Position numbers and translations under genes: made by a program
Assembly: GCA_028278065.1 (NCBI GenBank)
Contig: JANQFA010000016.1
Span: forward strand, 1-36,354
Direction: 5' to 3'
DNA: 36,354 nucleotides
From: Myxococcota bacterium
GTDB lineage: Bacteria; Myxococcota_A; UBA9160; JAFDET01
Part shown: one piece after another, positions 15,760 to 23,030 of the stretch
Numbering within the stretch: the first letter of the stretch is position 1
Layout: every line of letters begins with the position of its first letter
Notes under the pieces: model-generated
What the model was told of the DNA's origin: nothing
What the model saw: only the letters and a program-made list of their open reading frames with translations
Databases searched by the model: none

Positions 15760-17646
15760 GTGGAGAACGCTCTCGCTGCAGGTCCGAACCGCTTGGCCGG
15801 GCATGGCCGACCCGGGCCCTGGGCCGTCGGGCTGCTGGCTGCGCTCGGCCTGCTGCTGGACTCGGCTCCCGGCCAGGCCCAGATCTTCCCCCGGATCGTG
15901 AACGGTGTGGAGACCCAGACGCAGCCCGCCACGGGCGCGCTCCTGGTGCCCTTCGGGTCCGGCCATACCACCATCTGTACGGGGACCCTGATCGGCTGCC
16001 AGACGTTCCTCACGGCGGCTCACTGCGTCTGCCCCGGGGACACCTTCTGCACTCCGAATCCGAGCAGCTACGCGATCTTCCTCCAGCACTCGGGGATCCA
16101 CTCCGTGACGGCGATCGACGTCCATCCGGACTACGACTTCGCGGTGGAGGCCGATGTCGCCGTGGTGACGCTGGGGGCCGCCACGAGCGGCGTGCCCCCG
16201 GTGCCGTTGAACGCGAGCGGTACCCCGGCGTTCGGGACGAGCGGGACCATCGTCGGCTTCGGGATCACCAGCGGCAGCTCGGACGACTCGGGCCTGCTCC
16301 GCGAGGGACTGGTGACGACCGACTCCTGCTCCGGCCTCGTGCCGGCGCCGGCGCACGTGTGCTGGACGTTCCAGGCGCCGGTGGGTCCGCCGGGCCAGGA
16401 CTCCAACACCTGCAGCGGGGACTCCGGTGGGCCGCTCTTCGTCGACTTCGGTGCCGGGCCCGTGGTGGCCGGGATCACGTCGGGCGGCATCTCGAGCTCG
16501 TGCCTGGCAACGGATCGCTCCTTCGATGCCAACGTGTACCAGTACGGCTCCTTCATCACGGGGATCGGGGGCGCGGACCTCGCCAACACCACGTGTGGTC
16601 CGCATTCCCAGGTGGGGGAGCCCGCGACCACGACGACGGCCTGGAGCCGCCAGGGCCTGCCCGGCGCCGACGAGCGCAGCTGTCGGGTCGAGGTCCACCG
16701 GCAGATGAGGCGCTACGCGAAGAAGCGGCACATCCAGCTCGGCCGCTGCATCGACTCGGTTCTCCTCGGCAAGAAGGCCGGACCGTGTCCGGATGCGACC
16801 ACCGCGGCGCGGCTGGCCGACGCGGCCGCGCAGGTGGATCCGGTGCGGCTCGACCAGCGCTGTCCGCCCGGGGTCCTGGCGGGCAGCGGCTTCGCGGGTG
16901 CCTGCGCGACGGCTCAGGACGGAAGCGAGCTGGCCGCATGCATCGTCGCGACGGTGGATTCTGCGATCGACACCGCTCTCGACGTCGCCTACGCGGATCC
17001 GGGCGCCAGCGGACCGCTCGCGGACACGGACGAGGCGTCGTGTCAGCGCACGATCGGGCGCGAGCTGATCCGCTACACGCACAACCGCGTCACGCGACTC
17101 ACCGCCTGCGCCAAGAGGGCGGATCTCGGCAAGGTGGCGGCGTGTCCCGACGCGGCCACGACGACCAAGATCGCGCGGGACGCCGACAAGGCCCAGGACC
17201 GGATCCCCAAGCGGGGCAGCGATGCCCAGGTGGCTGCCCTGGATGCCGGGGCCGGGTTCGGAGGGAGCTGTGCGGGCGCGACGACGACGGCGTCGCTCGC
17301 GGCGTGCGGACTCCTGGAGCACGACACGGCCGGCGACACGCTACTCGCGCTGGTCGAGCCGGCCACGGACGGCGCCGACGTACGCAGCTTTACGGTGCCC
17401 GCCGGGAGCGACCGCTTCCGGGTGACGCTGAACGGAATCGATGCGGGCTCGAACGACATCGATCTCTACGTGAAGTTCGGGTCGCCGCCGACCACCACCG
17501 ACTTCGATCTCTCGTCGGCCGAGAGCGGTGTCTTCGAGTTCGTGGAGCAGGGCTCCCCGACCGCGGGGGAGTGGTACGTCCTGGTGCACGAGTACTCGGG
17601 GAGCTCGGTCGAGTACCAGGCGACCGCGACCGTGTTCCAGCCCTAG
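15760..17646 (+). CDS. Secreted trypsin-like protease with Cys-rich repeats and PPC-like domain
   Basis: The 628-aa protein has a long signal region (hydrophobic core about 20-36, cleavage near AQAQ at 40-41). An S1 chymotrypsin-fold domain follows, starting at IVNGVE (46), with intact triad His88 (TAAHC), Asp132 (EADVAVV) and Ser222 (GDSGGP). Two homologous Cys-rich units come next: Cys308, 330, 343, 368, 382, 394, then Cys428, 450, 462, 504, 516, with the fourth Cys lost in the second unit. Residues about 530-626 look like a bacterial pre-peptidase C-terminal (PPC) domain (NDIDLYVKFG, GEWYVLVHEYSG). The RIVNG start suggests zymogen activation. The GTG at 15760 has GGAG 6 nt upstream. The protein is probably exported; the units may anchor it or bind a substrate. 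Confidence 0.88.
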   Translation: MENALAAGPNRLAGHGRPGPWAVGLLAALGLLLDSAPGQAQIFPRIVNGVETQTQPATGALLVPFGSGHTTICTGTLIGCQTFLTAAHCVCPGDTFCTPNPSSYAIFLQHSGIHSVTAIDVHPDYDFAVEADVAVVTLGAATSGVPPVPLNASGTPAFGTSGTIVGFGITSGSSDDSGLLREGLVTTDSCSGLVPAPAHVCWTFQAPVGPPGQDSNTCSGDSGGPLFVDFGAGPVVAGITSGGISSSCLATDRSFDANVYQYGSFITGIGGADLANTTCGPHSQVGEPATTTTAWSRQGLPGADERSCRVEVHRQMRRYAKKRHIQLGRCIDSVLLGKKAGPCPDATTAARLADAAAQVDPVRLDQRCPPGVLAGSGFAGACATAQDGSELAACIVATVDSAIDTALDVAYADPGASGPLADTDEASCQRTIGRELIRYTHNRVTRLTACAKRADLGKVAACPDAATTTKIARDADKAQDRIPKRGSDAQVAALDAGAGFGGSCAGATTTASLAACGLLEHDTAGDTLLALVEPATDGADVRSFTVPAGSDRFRVTLNGIDAGSNDIDLYVKFGSPPTTTDFDLSSAESGVFEFVEQGSPTAGEWYVLVHEYSGSSVEYQATATVFQP

Positions 17647-18071
17647 GGCGTGCAGACGGCCTGGCAGGTCAGCAGGGCCGCCCCGCAGGCGCCCCGGTCC
17701 ACGTAGAGCTGGGTCGTGTAGGGCTCCGCATCGGCCTCCTGCCACGCGGCCGCGTCCTGGCTGCACTGCTGCCGGGGGCTTCCGTTGGCCAGGCAGAGGA
17801 GCTTCAGGTTTCTCGCCTTGCCCTTGCTGAAGCGGGACAGGCACTTGAAGCGCAGCTTGGCGAGCTTGTTGCAAAGCGTGGCGCCCGAGCTGCAGCTTCT
17901 CAGGCAGGCGCCCCCCGGCTCGGCGTTGGCCTGGAGCTGGCTCGTGAGGAGCTCCAGGTCGCTCGTCACCGCATCGGGGCCGACGCAGAAATCGATGATG
18001 GCCTGGTCGGCTCGCGCGGGGAGGGCCAGTGCGAGAAGGAGGAGGGCGCAGACGCGGGCGGCTCGAATCAT
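17643..18071 (-). CDS. Secreted 10-Cys miniprotein
   Basis: The 142-aa protein has a signal peptide (MIRAARVCALLLLALALPARA). The mature part has ten Cys in the pattern FCVG, GACLRSC, TLCNKL, FKCLSRF, LLCLANG, QQCSQ, GACGAALLTCQAVC, and a basic helix (KLAKLRFKCLSRFSKGKARNLK). The even Cys number and small size suggest a disulfide-stabilised extracellular protein. The ATG at 18071 has GGAG upstream. Its stop shares the tetranucleotide CTAG with the stop of the protease gene, so the two convergent genes overlap by 4 bp. It lies 129 bp downstream of the beta-helix gene on the same strand and may share its transcript. The function is unknown. Confidence 0.72.
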   Translation of the reverse strand: MIRAARVCALLLLALALPARADQAIIDFCVGPDAVTSDLELLTSQLQANAEPGGACLRSCSSGATLCNKLAKLRFKCLSRFSKGKARNLKLLCLANGSPRQQCSQDAAAWQEADAEPYTTQLYVDRGACGAALLTCQAVCTP

Positions 18072-18181
18072 GGAGGCTCCGGTGGGCGGATCCTCCAGAC
18101 TATCGCTCCCGGCCGCCACCTGTCTTTCCGGTGTTGTCACCAGGAGTCGGGCCGCCCCCCCTCGCCCCAAGGGTCGAAGGG

Positions 18182-18195
18182 GGGCGGGCCCGCCC
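18182..18195. other. 14-bp palindrome after beta-helix gene stop
   Basis: GGGCGGGCCCGCCC is a perfect palindrome five bases past the stop of the minus-strand beta-helix gene. It has no loop and no U-tract, so it could weakly stall or protect the transcript end, but it does not qualify as an intrinsic terminator. Confidence 0.4.
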
Positions 18196-18200
18196 AGGAC

Positions 18201-21032
18201 TCAGGGCACCTGCTTGCAGCGAATCCCCCTCGGGAAGCTGCTGCAGTCCCCGACCTCGTCGCTTCGGTCCACGTCGCCGAGCGTCCGAACCGAGACCACG
18301 AGGGGCGTGTCACCGGCACCCGGAATGGGAATGGTCTGGTCCTTCACGCGCAGCACCATCCGGAAGAACTGGGTGGCTGAGCGCTTCTTCAGCTTGAGCA
18401 GGCTCCGCGTCGGGACGTGCTTGCAGAGGATGTTGCCCCTGCGCACCTCGCAGTCTCCATCGGAGAACGTGAACTGGTTGACCTCGACGAGCCCACTTCC
18501 GCCCTGCTCGAGCAGCAGGACGGTCACACCCTGTGTGTCCACCTCGCTGCTGAAGGTCGGGGTGAGCGTCGCATCGAGCTCTCCGACCGCCTGCCAGCGG
18601 TCCTGACTCACGCGCGGCGACCCGCTCTTGACGATGACCTTGCGGATGCTGAGCCCCGCGATGTCCGTGACGTCGCAGACGTCCCCGGTCCCGTCCGAGT
18701 CCGCGTCTTCCTGTCCCGGGTTGGAATCGGCCGGGCAGTTGTCCACGTCCCCACAGACCCCATCGCCGTCGACGTCGTTGTCCGGGTCGAAGGGGCAGAC
18801 GTCCACGTCCCCGCAGATGGCGTCGCCGTCGATGTCGTTGTCCGGGTCTGCCGGGCAGGCATCACAGACGTCGCCGACGCCATCCCCGTCTCCGTCTGTC
18901 TGCGCCCCGTTGGGATCCGTCGGGCAGTTGTCCACCGGATCGCAGATCTCGTCTCCGTCGCTGTCACCGCCCGCGCCGGCGCAGGTCGCGCACGCCGGTT
19001 CGCTCACGGCGAAGGGGGTCACGTCGACGCTTCCCACCTTCGTGTCGCAGCCCGGCGAGTCCGCTCCCGTCGGACAGCCCCAGTAGTTGCCGGTGCCGTC
19101 GATCAGGGGCAGTGTCACCACGGCGCTGGCGTCGATGCCGACCGTGTTGCCGGCGATCACGTTCGAGTTGGCGGCGTTCGGCGTTCCCGGCGTCGAGAAG
19201 ACGTCGAAGGCGAGCCCCGTTCCGTTGCCCGTGATCCGATTGCAGGTGAGCGAGTTGTTGATGCCGTCGACATAGACGCCCTCGGCGGGTGTCCCGTTCA
19301 CATGGTTCTTGTCCACGACGTTGCCGTCACCCAGCACCGAGAACGGCCAATCGGTTGCGGCGGGGATGTCATTCCCCTCCAGGATGTTGTTGTGACTCTG
19401 GGCGAGGAGATCGCAGAGATTGCCCGTGAGCGTGTTGGCCCGCACCGTGACACCGTCGCTCAAGACGAGGATTCCCGTGGCACACCAGGTCTTGGGGCTG
19501 TAGTAGTTGCCGCTCACCTGGTTCCCGGAGACGACACCCGTGGCCCCGTTCGAGACCTGGATGCCGTTCTGGGCCGTGGTGGTGATGGCGCCGGCCCCGG
19601 TGATGACGTTGTCCTCGATGTTCGCCGTCACGGCCCCGGAGCCGAAGGCCGCGATGCCCACCTTCTGATAGCCCGTGATGGTGTTGCCCCGGAGCGTCAC
19701 GGTCTGGGGCGTGAGGCTTCCCACGGCCACCGCTCCGACTCCCTGGGCGCCGAAGGCGCTCGGGTCCTGCCAGTCGATGACCTCGTTGCCCTCGATCGTG
19801 CCATCGGCGTTGAAGAAGGTGAGCGCCTGGGAGCGGAACGTCCCGGGACCGCTGCTCTTCGCGTCGAGGTTGCCGTCGAGGGTGAAGCCCGAGATGTCCA
19901 CCGTCTCGGCGCCCGTCCCGAAGACGCCCACCAGGTAGTCGTACGTCCGCAGGCCGAATCCGTGATCGGCATCCTCGGTCGCGCGGCTGGCCTGCGCGGG
20001 GGCCAGGATGGTGGTGCTGCCGGCGCCGGAGCCCACCAGGTTGACGCTCCGCTCGATCCGGACCTGCTCCTCGAACACGCCCGGTCCCACGAAGACCGTA
20101 TCGCCCGGGCAGGCGAAGTTGACCGCGTGCTGGACCGTGAGGCAGGGGCTTCCAGCGCTGACGCAGAGGTTGGCGGTGTCGTCGCCCGTCGTCTCGACGA
20201 AGCGATCGCCACAGAGCACCTCGGCGCTGATGGTTCCGCTGCCCGCGTAGAAGTCCATCAGGGGATCCGTGTCCGTCGAGCTGTCGTAGGTCAGCGTCGC
20301 CTCGAGGAAGAGCTTGCCCGTCAGGCCGAAGCTCGTGATGGGGGAGCTCCCTGCCGGCGGGGAATACCAGTGGATGAAGCCGTCCGTGTTCAGCTCCGCC
20401 GTCACCTCGTTCGTCCAGACCGTGCCCACGACGCTGAGGTTCTGCGTGAGGTTGGTGATCGAGCCGTCCAGCGTGTTCGCCGGGCTCACCAGTCCGTCGA
20501 ACGTGTCGCCGGGATCGCCGGTGCCCCCGCGCAGCAGGCTGTTGATGATGTCGTTGAGGGGATCGCCCGGACCATCGGTCGAGCCGGTGTAGCCGCTGAT
20601 GGCCCAGGTCACCGGGCCGGCGGGTGCGCGTCCACCGATGGAGCCGTTGGTGTTGTCGTACGCCGTCAGCACGGGCGTGGGCGTGGTCCCGTCGGAGGTC
20701 GGCGACTCCGCGATGATGTCGAGTCCGAACTGATCGGGAACCGCCTGGAAGATGTCGTAGAAGCTGACGCCGAGGCCGGGGAGAGGAGTGGAGTCGAAGT
20801 TCACGAGCGCGCCGTTGGTATTCGTCGCGTCGAACTGCGCACGCAGGTAGGCGCCGTTGGTGGGCACCTCGCCGCCGCCGTTGTCGTTGTAGTGGACCGC
20901 AATCCCGCCCGTCGCGGTGGCGAGCGGAATCGTCGTCTGTGCCTCTGCGGGGAGCGCGCCGAGCGCGAGGACCGCGGCCAGGAGCGAGAGGTCCATCCAG
21001 AGACAGCGCACGAGCGTGCTGGGGGTCACCAT
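18201..21032 (-). CDS. Secreted beta-helix protein with thrombospondin type 3 repeats
   Basis: The roughly 943-aa protein has a signal peptide ending near PAEAQ, then about 240 residues of unknown beta-type domain. A right-handed parallel beta-helix follows, with repeated short strands of Asn/Gly-rich turns (GNTITGY, DNVITGAG, NQVSGNY, NTLTGNL, NRITGNG). Four or five Asp-rich thrombospondin type 3 repeats come next (DSDGD, DGDGDGVGD, DPDNDIDGD), which usually bind Ca2+. The last 150 residues form a module with four Cys and a KLKKRSATQFFRMV stretch. Three ATGs are in a row (21038, 21035, 21032); the third is preferred because GGAGGG is then 6-7 nt upstream. It is probably an extracellular or surface carbohydrate-binding or lyase-like protein; no catalytic residues were identified. 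Confidence 0.85.
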   Translation of the reverse strand: MVTPSTLVRCLWMDLSLLAAVLALGALPAEAQTTIPLATATGGIAVHYNDNGGGEVPTNGAYLRAQFDATNTNGALVNFDSTPLPGLGVSFYDIFQAVPDQFGLDIIAESPTSDGTTPTPVLTAYDNTNGSIGGRAPAGPVTWAISGYTGSTDGPGDPLNDIINSLLRGGTGDPGDTFDGLVSPANTLDGSITNLTQNLSVVGTVWTNEVTAELNTDGFIHWYSPPAGSSPITSFGLTGKLFLEATLTYDSSTDTDPLMDFYAGSGTISAEVLCGDRFVETTGDDTANLCVSAGSPCLTVQHAVNFACPGDTVFVGPGVFEEQVRIERSVNLVGSGAGSTTILAPAQASRATEDADHGFGLRTYDYLVGVFGTGAETVDISGFTLDGNLDAKSSGPGTFRSQALTFFNADGTIEGNEVIDWQDPSAFGAQGVGAVAVGSLTPQTVTLRGNTITGYQKVGIAAFGSGAVTANIEDNVITGAGAITTTAQNGIQVSNGATGVVSGNQVSGNYYSPKTWCATGILVLSDGVTVRANTLTGNLCDLLAQSHNNILEGNDIPAATDWPFSVLGDGNVVDKNHVNGTPAEGVYVDGINNSLTCNRITGNGTGLAFDVFSTPGTPNAANSNVIAGNTVGIDASAVVTLPLIDGTGNYWGCPTGADSPGCDTKVGSVDVTPFAVSEPACATCAGAGGDSDGDEICDPVDNCPTDPNGAQTDGDGDGVGDVCDACPADPDNDIDGDAICGDVDVCPFDPDNDVDGDGVCGDVDNCPADSNPGQEDADSDGTGDVCDVTDIAGLSIRKVIVKSGSPRVSQDRWQAVGELDATLTPTFSSEVDTQGVTVLLLEQGGSGLVEVNQFTFSDGDCEVRRGNILCKHVPTRSLLKLKKRSATQFFRMVLRVKDQTIPIPGAGDTPLVVSVRTLGDVDRSDEVGDCSSFPRGIRCKQVP

Positions 21033-21156
21033 CATCATCCCTCCGTCCGCTCCGTTTCCGGATGCGGGGTCCCGTCGGCTCGGGAGCGGGAGAGACAGCG
21101 GCTCGGGGCGCGCCTGCGAAGGGGAGCTGGATCCCGACGGAGATTCTCGATGTCTG

Positions 21157-21177
21157 ACGCCGACTCGGTGTCGGCGT
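21157..21177 (-). other. Leader hairpin of beta-helix gene
   Basis: The arm ACGCCGAC, a 5-nt loop and GTCGGCGT form a perfect 8-bp stem. It would lie at the very 5' end of the transcript from the predicted promoter, roughly +5 to +25, where it could stabilise the long leader mRNA. Confidence 0.5.
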
Positions 21178-21189
21178 GCGCCCGCGGAC

Positions 21190-21219
21190 AGTAGACCCTT
21201 CGACGAGCGCCGATGTCAA
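21190..21219 (-). promoter_or_regulatory. Sigma70-like promoter of beta-helix gene
   Basis: On the minus strand, a consensus -35 TTGACA (21214-21219) is followed after 18 nt by TCTACT (21190-21195), a four-of-six -10. Transcription would start near 21182, giving a leader of about 150 nt before the ATG. It is one of the few consensus -35 boxes seen in this GC-rich window. Confidence 0.5.
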
Positions 21220-21267
21220 GAAAAGCGAGGGCTCTTTCACCCGCGCAACGCGAGAATGTGGCGGATC

Positions 21268-21283
21268 GTCACACTCGTGTGAC
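21268..21283. promoter_or_regulatory. 16-bp palindrome upstream of promoter
   Basis: GTCACAC-TC-GTGTGAC is a perfect inverted repeat centred about 59 bp upstream of the -35 box of the beta-helix promoter. Its size and symmetry fit the binding site of a dimeric regulator. Confidence 0.45.
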
Positions 21284-21341
21284 ACTCGACAGGGCGCTCC
21301 GCCTGGATCCGGCGCGATCGTCCGGCCCTCGGACGCCGCCC

Positions 21342-21653
21342 CTAGCCATCCCCTTCGGCCGTATCGGCGAGCTCGGAGCTCTCGCGCCAGACCTGCCACT
21401 CCAGCTCGACGCGCTCCTCGGCCTCGCGCAGCGCGGGCAGGGCGCGCTCCAGGACGCTGATGGCGAGCGCCAGCTGGCGCGAGTCCCAGTACTCCATCCG
21501 AGCGCCGTTCGGCCCCAGGATCATCAGTCGCAAGGCCGGCGAATCGGGGTCGAACTCGCGCCGCAGGACGGCCTCGATGCGGTACTCGGGCGCCGGCGTG
21601 CTCGGGCTGGCCGCCACGAGGCGGTCTTCTCTCAGGTAGGCGAACTGGGCCAA
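21342..21653 (-). CDS. Uncharacterised 103-aa protein
   Basis: The small cytoplasmic-looking protein has no signal peptide. Its middle (YRIEAVLRREFDPDSPALRL and MILGPNGARMEYWDSRQ-like segments) suggests two or three beta strands, followed by a long amphipathic helix rich in Leu, Ala and Glu and an acidic tail. No family is recognised. The TTG start at 21653 is chosen because GGGGAG lies 6 nt upstream; the frame extends far upstream without credible start signals. It is divergent from the PAS-LuxR gene with 171 bp between, so the two may be co-regulated. Coding status is likely but not certain. Confidence 0.6.
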   Translation of the reverse strand: MAQFAYLREDRLVAASPSTPAPEYRIEAVLRREFDPDSPALRLMILGPNGARMEYWDSRQLALAISVLERALPALREAEERVELEWQVWRESSELADTAEGDG

Positions 21654-21824
21654 GACGGACTCCCCAGCCAGACCGCTGGGTCGGCTTCCCCTCGCACCGC
21701 CGCAGGGTTGCCCAGCCGCGGCGACCGGACCATCCCCCACGGCGGGCCAATTCCGTGGCCGGGATGGGCCAGCCGCCAAGCGGAATCCGATAGCATGGTT
21801 CCGCCTCGCCGCTCCGGAGGGCCG

Positions 21825-22520
21825 ATGCCGCTGACCGACAAGCAGATCCGCGAGGGGCTCGCCCAGATCCTCGACACCTTCACCTGTGGGGTTCACGGAG
21901 CCACGGGGGATCAGATCACGGTCTTCGCCAACCGCAAGATGGCGGAGATGGTGGGCCGGCCCAAGGAGTCGCTCTTCGGCGTTCCCACCCGGGACTTCAT
22001 CCCCCGCGAGCTGCACGGGCTCTTCCAGGAGGAGTCCAAGCTGATCGACGAAGGCGATCTGCGGGCCCGGCTCACGGCGCTGCGACGCGGCGACGGCACG
22101 ACGATGCCGGTCCTGGTCCTGCCCATGGCCGACATGGGGATGACCGACGGTCGCACGGTGTCGTTCTCGGTGATCCTCGATCTCGGAGCGGTGATGACCG
22201 CGCGGCACATGCTGTACGACGGCAAGGAGGAGCTGCGCGGACTCCTCTCGCGGATCGCCGTGGACCTGCAGGCGGCCAGCCTCCTGGCCGGCGGTACCGT
22301 GGCCGCCCATCCGGAGCTGCGCCACCCGGCGCTGGCGGAGTGCTCCCGGCGCGAGCGGGAGGTGCTCGCGTGTCTGGTCGCCGGGGAGCGCGTTCCCACG
22401 ATCGCGGCCAAGCTCTTCATCAGCCAGCACACGGTGCGCAATCACCTGAAGAGCATGTTCCGGAAGCTCGGCGTCAGCTCCCAGGGCGAGCTGATCGAGC
22501 GGGTTCGCGCGCTCGGCTAA
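21825..22520 (+). CDS. PAS-LuxR transcriptional regulator
   Basis: The 231-aa protein has a PAS-like N-terminal sensor (about 5-120, with VFANRKMAEMVGRPKESLFG) and a C-terminal LuxR/GerE helix-turn-helix at 173-231 (SRREREVLACLVAGE, then IAAKLFISQHTVRNHLKSMFRKLGV). There is no receiver domain, so it responds to a ligand or redox cue rather than phosphorylation. The ATG at 21825 has GGAGG 4 nt upstream; an earlier ATG at 21795 lacks one. It is the only DNA-binding regulator inside the secreted-protein block and a natural candidate for its control, but its targets are not shown. Its last codons run into a 42-bp tandem repeat. Confidence 0.9.
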   Translation: MPLTDKQIREGLAQILDTFTCGVHGATGDQITVFANRKMAEMVGRPKESLFGVPTRDFIPRELHGLFQEESKLIDEGDLRARLTALRRGDGTTMPVLVLPMADMGMTDGRTVSFSVILDLGAVMTARHMLYDGKEELRGLLSRIAVDLQAASLLAGGTVAAHPELRHPALAECSRREREVLACLVAGERVPTIAAKLFISQHTVRNHLKSMFRKLGVSSQGELIERVRALG

Positions 22521-22942
22521 GAGGCCGCGCGCCGGGCTGGCTCCCGGGCGCCTGCGCTCGGCGGGGCCGCGCGCCGGGCTGGCTTCCGGGCGCCTGTGCT
22601 CGGCCAGGCCGCGTCCCGGCCGCCGGAGCAGGCCGCGCGAACCGGCGAATGACGCGTAGCCGCCACGGAATGGGCCCAGAGTGGTCATGCCGCGCCCGTC
22701 GCTCCCTGGAACCCTCCCGGAGCCCGGCGGCGACGGGTCCCAGGGAAGGGGCAGGGTGCCCCCCTCTGGAACCTGTGTCCGAGCTACCAGGCGGAGCCCT
22801 CGCGGGCGAAGCCGCTGTCCCGTCGTCGCTGGGCCACTCGCTCCGCCGCCGGGCGCCCCCTGGGGGGAGAGGCGCTCTCCGGAGCCACCGCTCCCACCCG
22901 TGTGTCCACTTCGGGAAATCGTCACGGTTGCGCCATCACCCG
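22521..22942. other. Intergenic region after luxR-type gene
   Basis: No credible gene is seen on either strand. The first part is the 42-bp tandem repeat. Further on are GC-rich inverted repeats, such as TCCCTGG-ACCC arms near 22703 and 22738 and a GGAGAG-GCG-CTCTCC hairpin at 22866-22880. The following promoter drives the PHP-protein gene. Confidence 0.55.
22523..22648. repeat. 42-bp tandem repeat
   Basis: Copies start at 22523, 22565 and 22607. The first two are nearly identical (GGCCGCGCGCCGGGCTGGCT core); the third is diverged after its first seven bases. The period is a multiple of three, and the sequence just before copy 1, the end of the luxR-type gene (GCGCTCGGC), resembles the end of each unit. 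The array may have grown from the gene's 3' end. Confidence 0.7.
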
Positions 22943-22972
22943 TTGACCCGACACGCCTCGCTCTGCTGTAGT
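22943..22972 (+). promoter_or_regulatory. Sigma70-like promoter of PHP-protein gene
   Basis: TTGACC (22943-22948), an 18-nt spacer and TGTAGT (22967-22972) form a plausible promoter. Transcription would start near 22980, about 50 nt before the ATG. A 17-bp palindrome overlaps the end of the -10 box and the expected start point. Confidence 0.45.
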
Positions 22973-22987
22973 GGGGAAAATCCCCAC
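22971..22987. promoter_or_regulatory. 17-bp operator-like palindrome
   Basis: GTGGGGAAAATCCCCAC is an inverted repeat of 7 bp arms around AAA. It lies over the predicted transcription start, where a bound repressor would block the promoter. The half-site GTGGGGAAAA recurs at 34280-34289, just before the P-type ATPase start. Confidence 0.5.
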
Positions 22988-23030
22988 GTTTGCCGCTGAG
23001 CTGCCTTCGCGGGCCAGCACGGAGACCTGG

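Larger units (their letters stand above)
21039..21341. other. 303-bp intergenic region upstream of beta-helix gene
   Basis: No credible gene is seen here. It holds a hairpin (ACGCCGAC/GTCGGCGT, 21157-21177), a minus-strand promoter candidate (21190-21219) and a 16-bp palindrome (21268-21283). The next gene upstream ends at 21342 on the same strand. Confidence 0.6.

Noticed and set aside
18417-21194. Long plus-strand frame opposite the beta-helix gene
   Set aside because: The minus strand encodes a signal peptide, beta-helix and Ca2+ repeats; the plus translation is compositionally biased antisense.
22681-22971. Plus-strand frame before the PHP gene considered as a small protein
   Set aside because: The composition is Pro/Arg/Gly-rich noise, there is no ribosome-binding site, and a promoter lies inside it.
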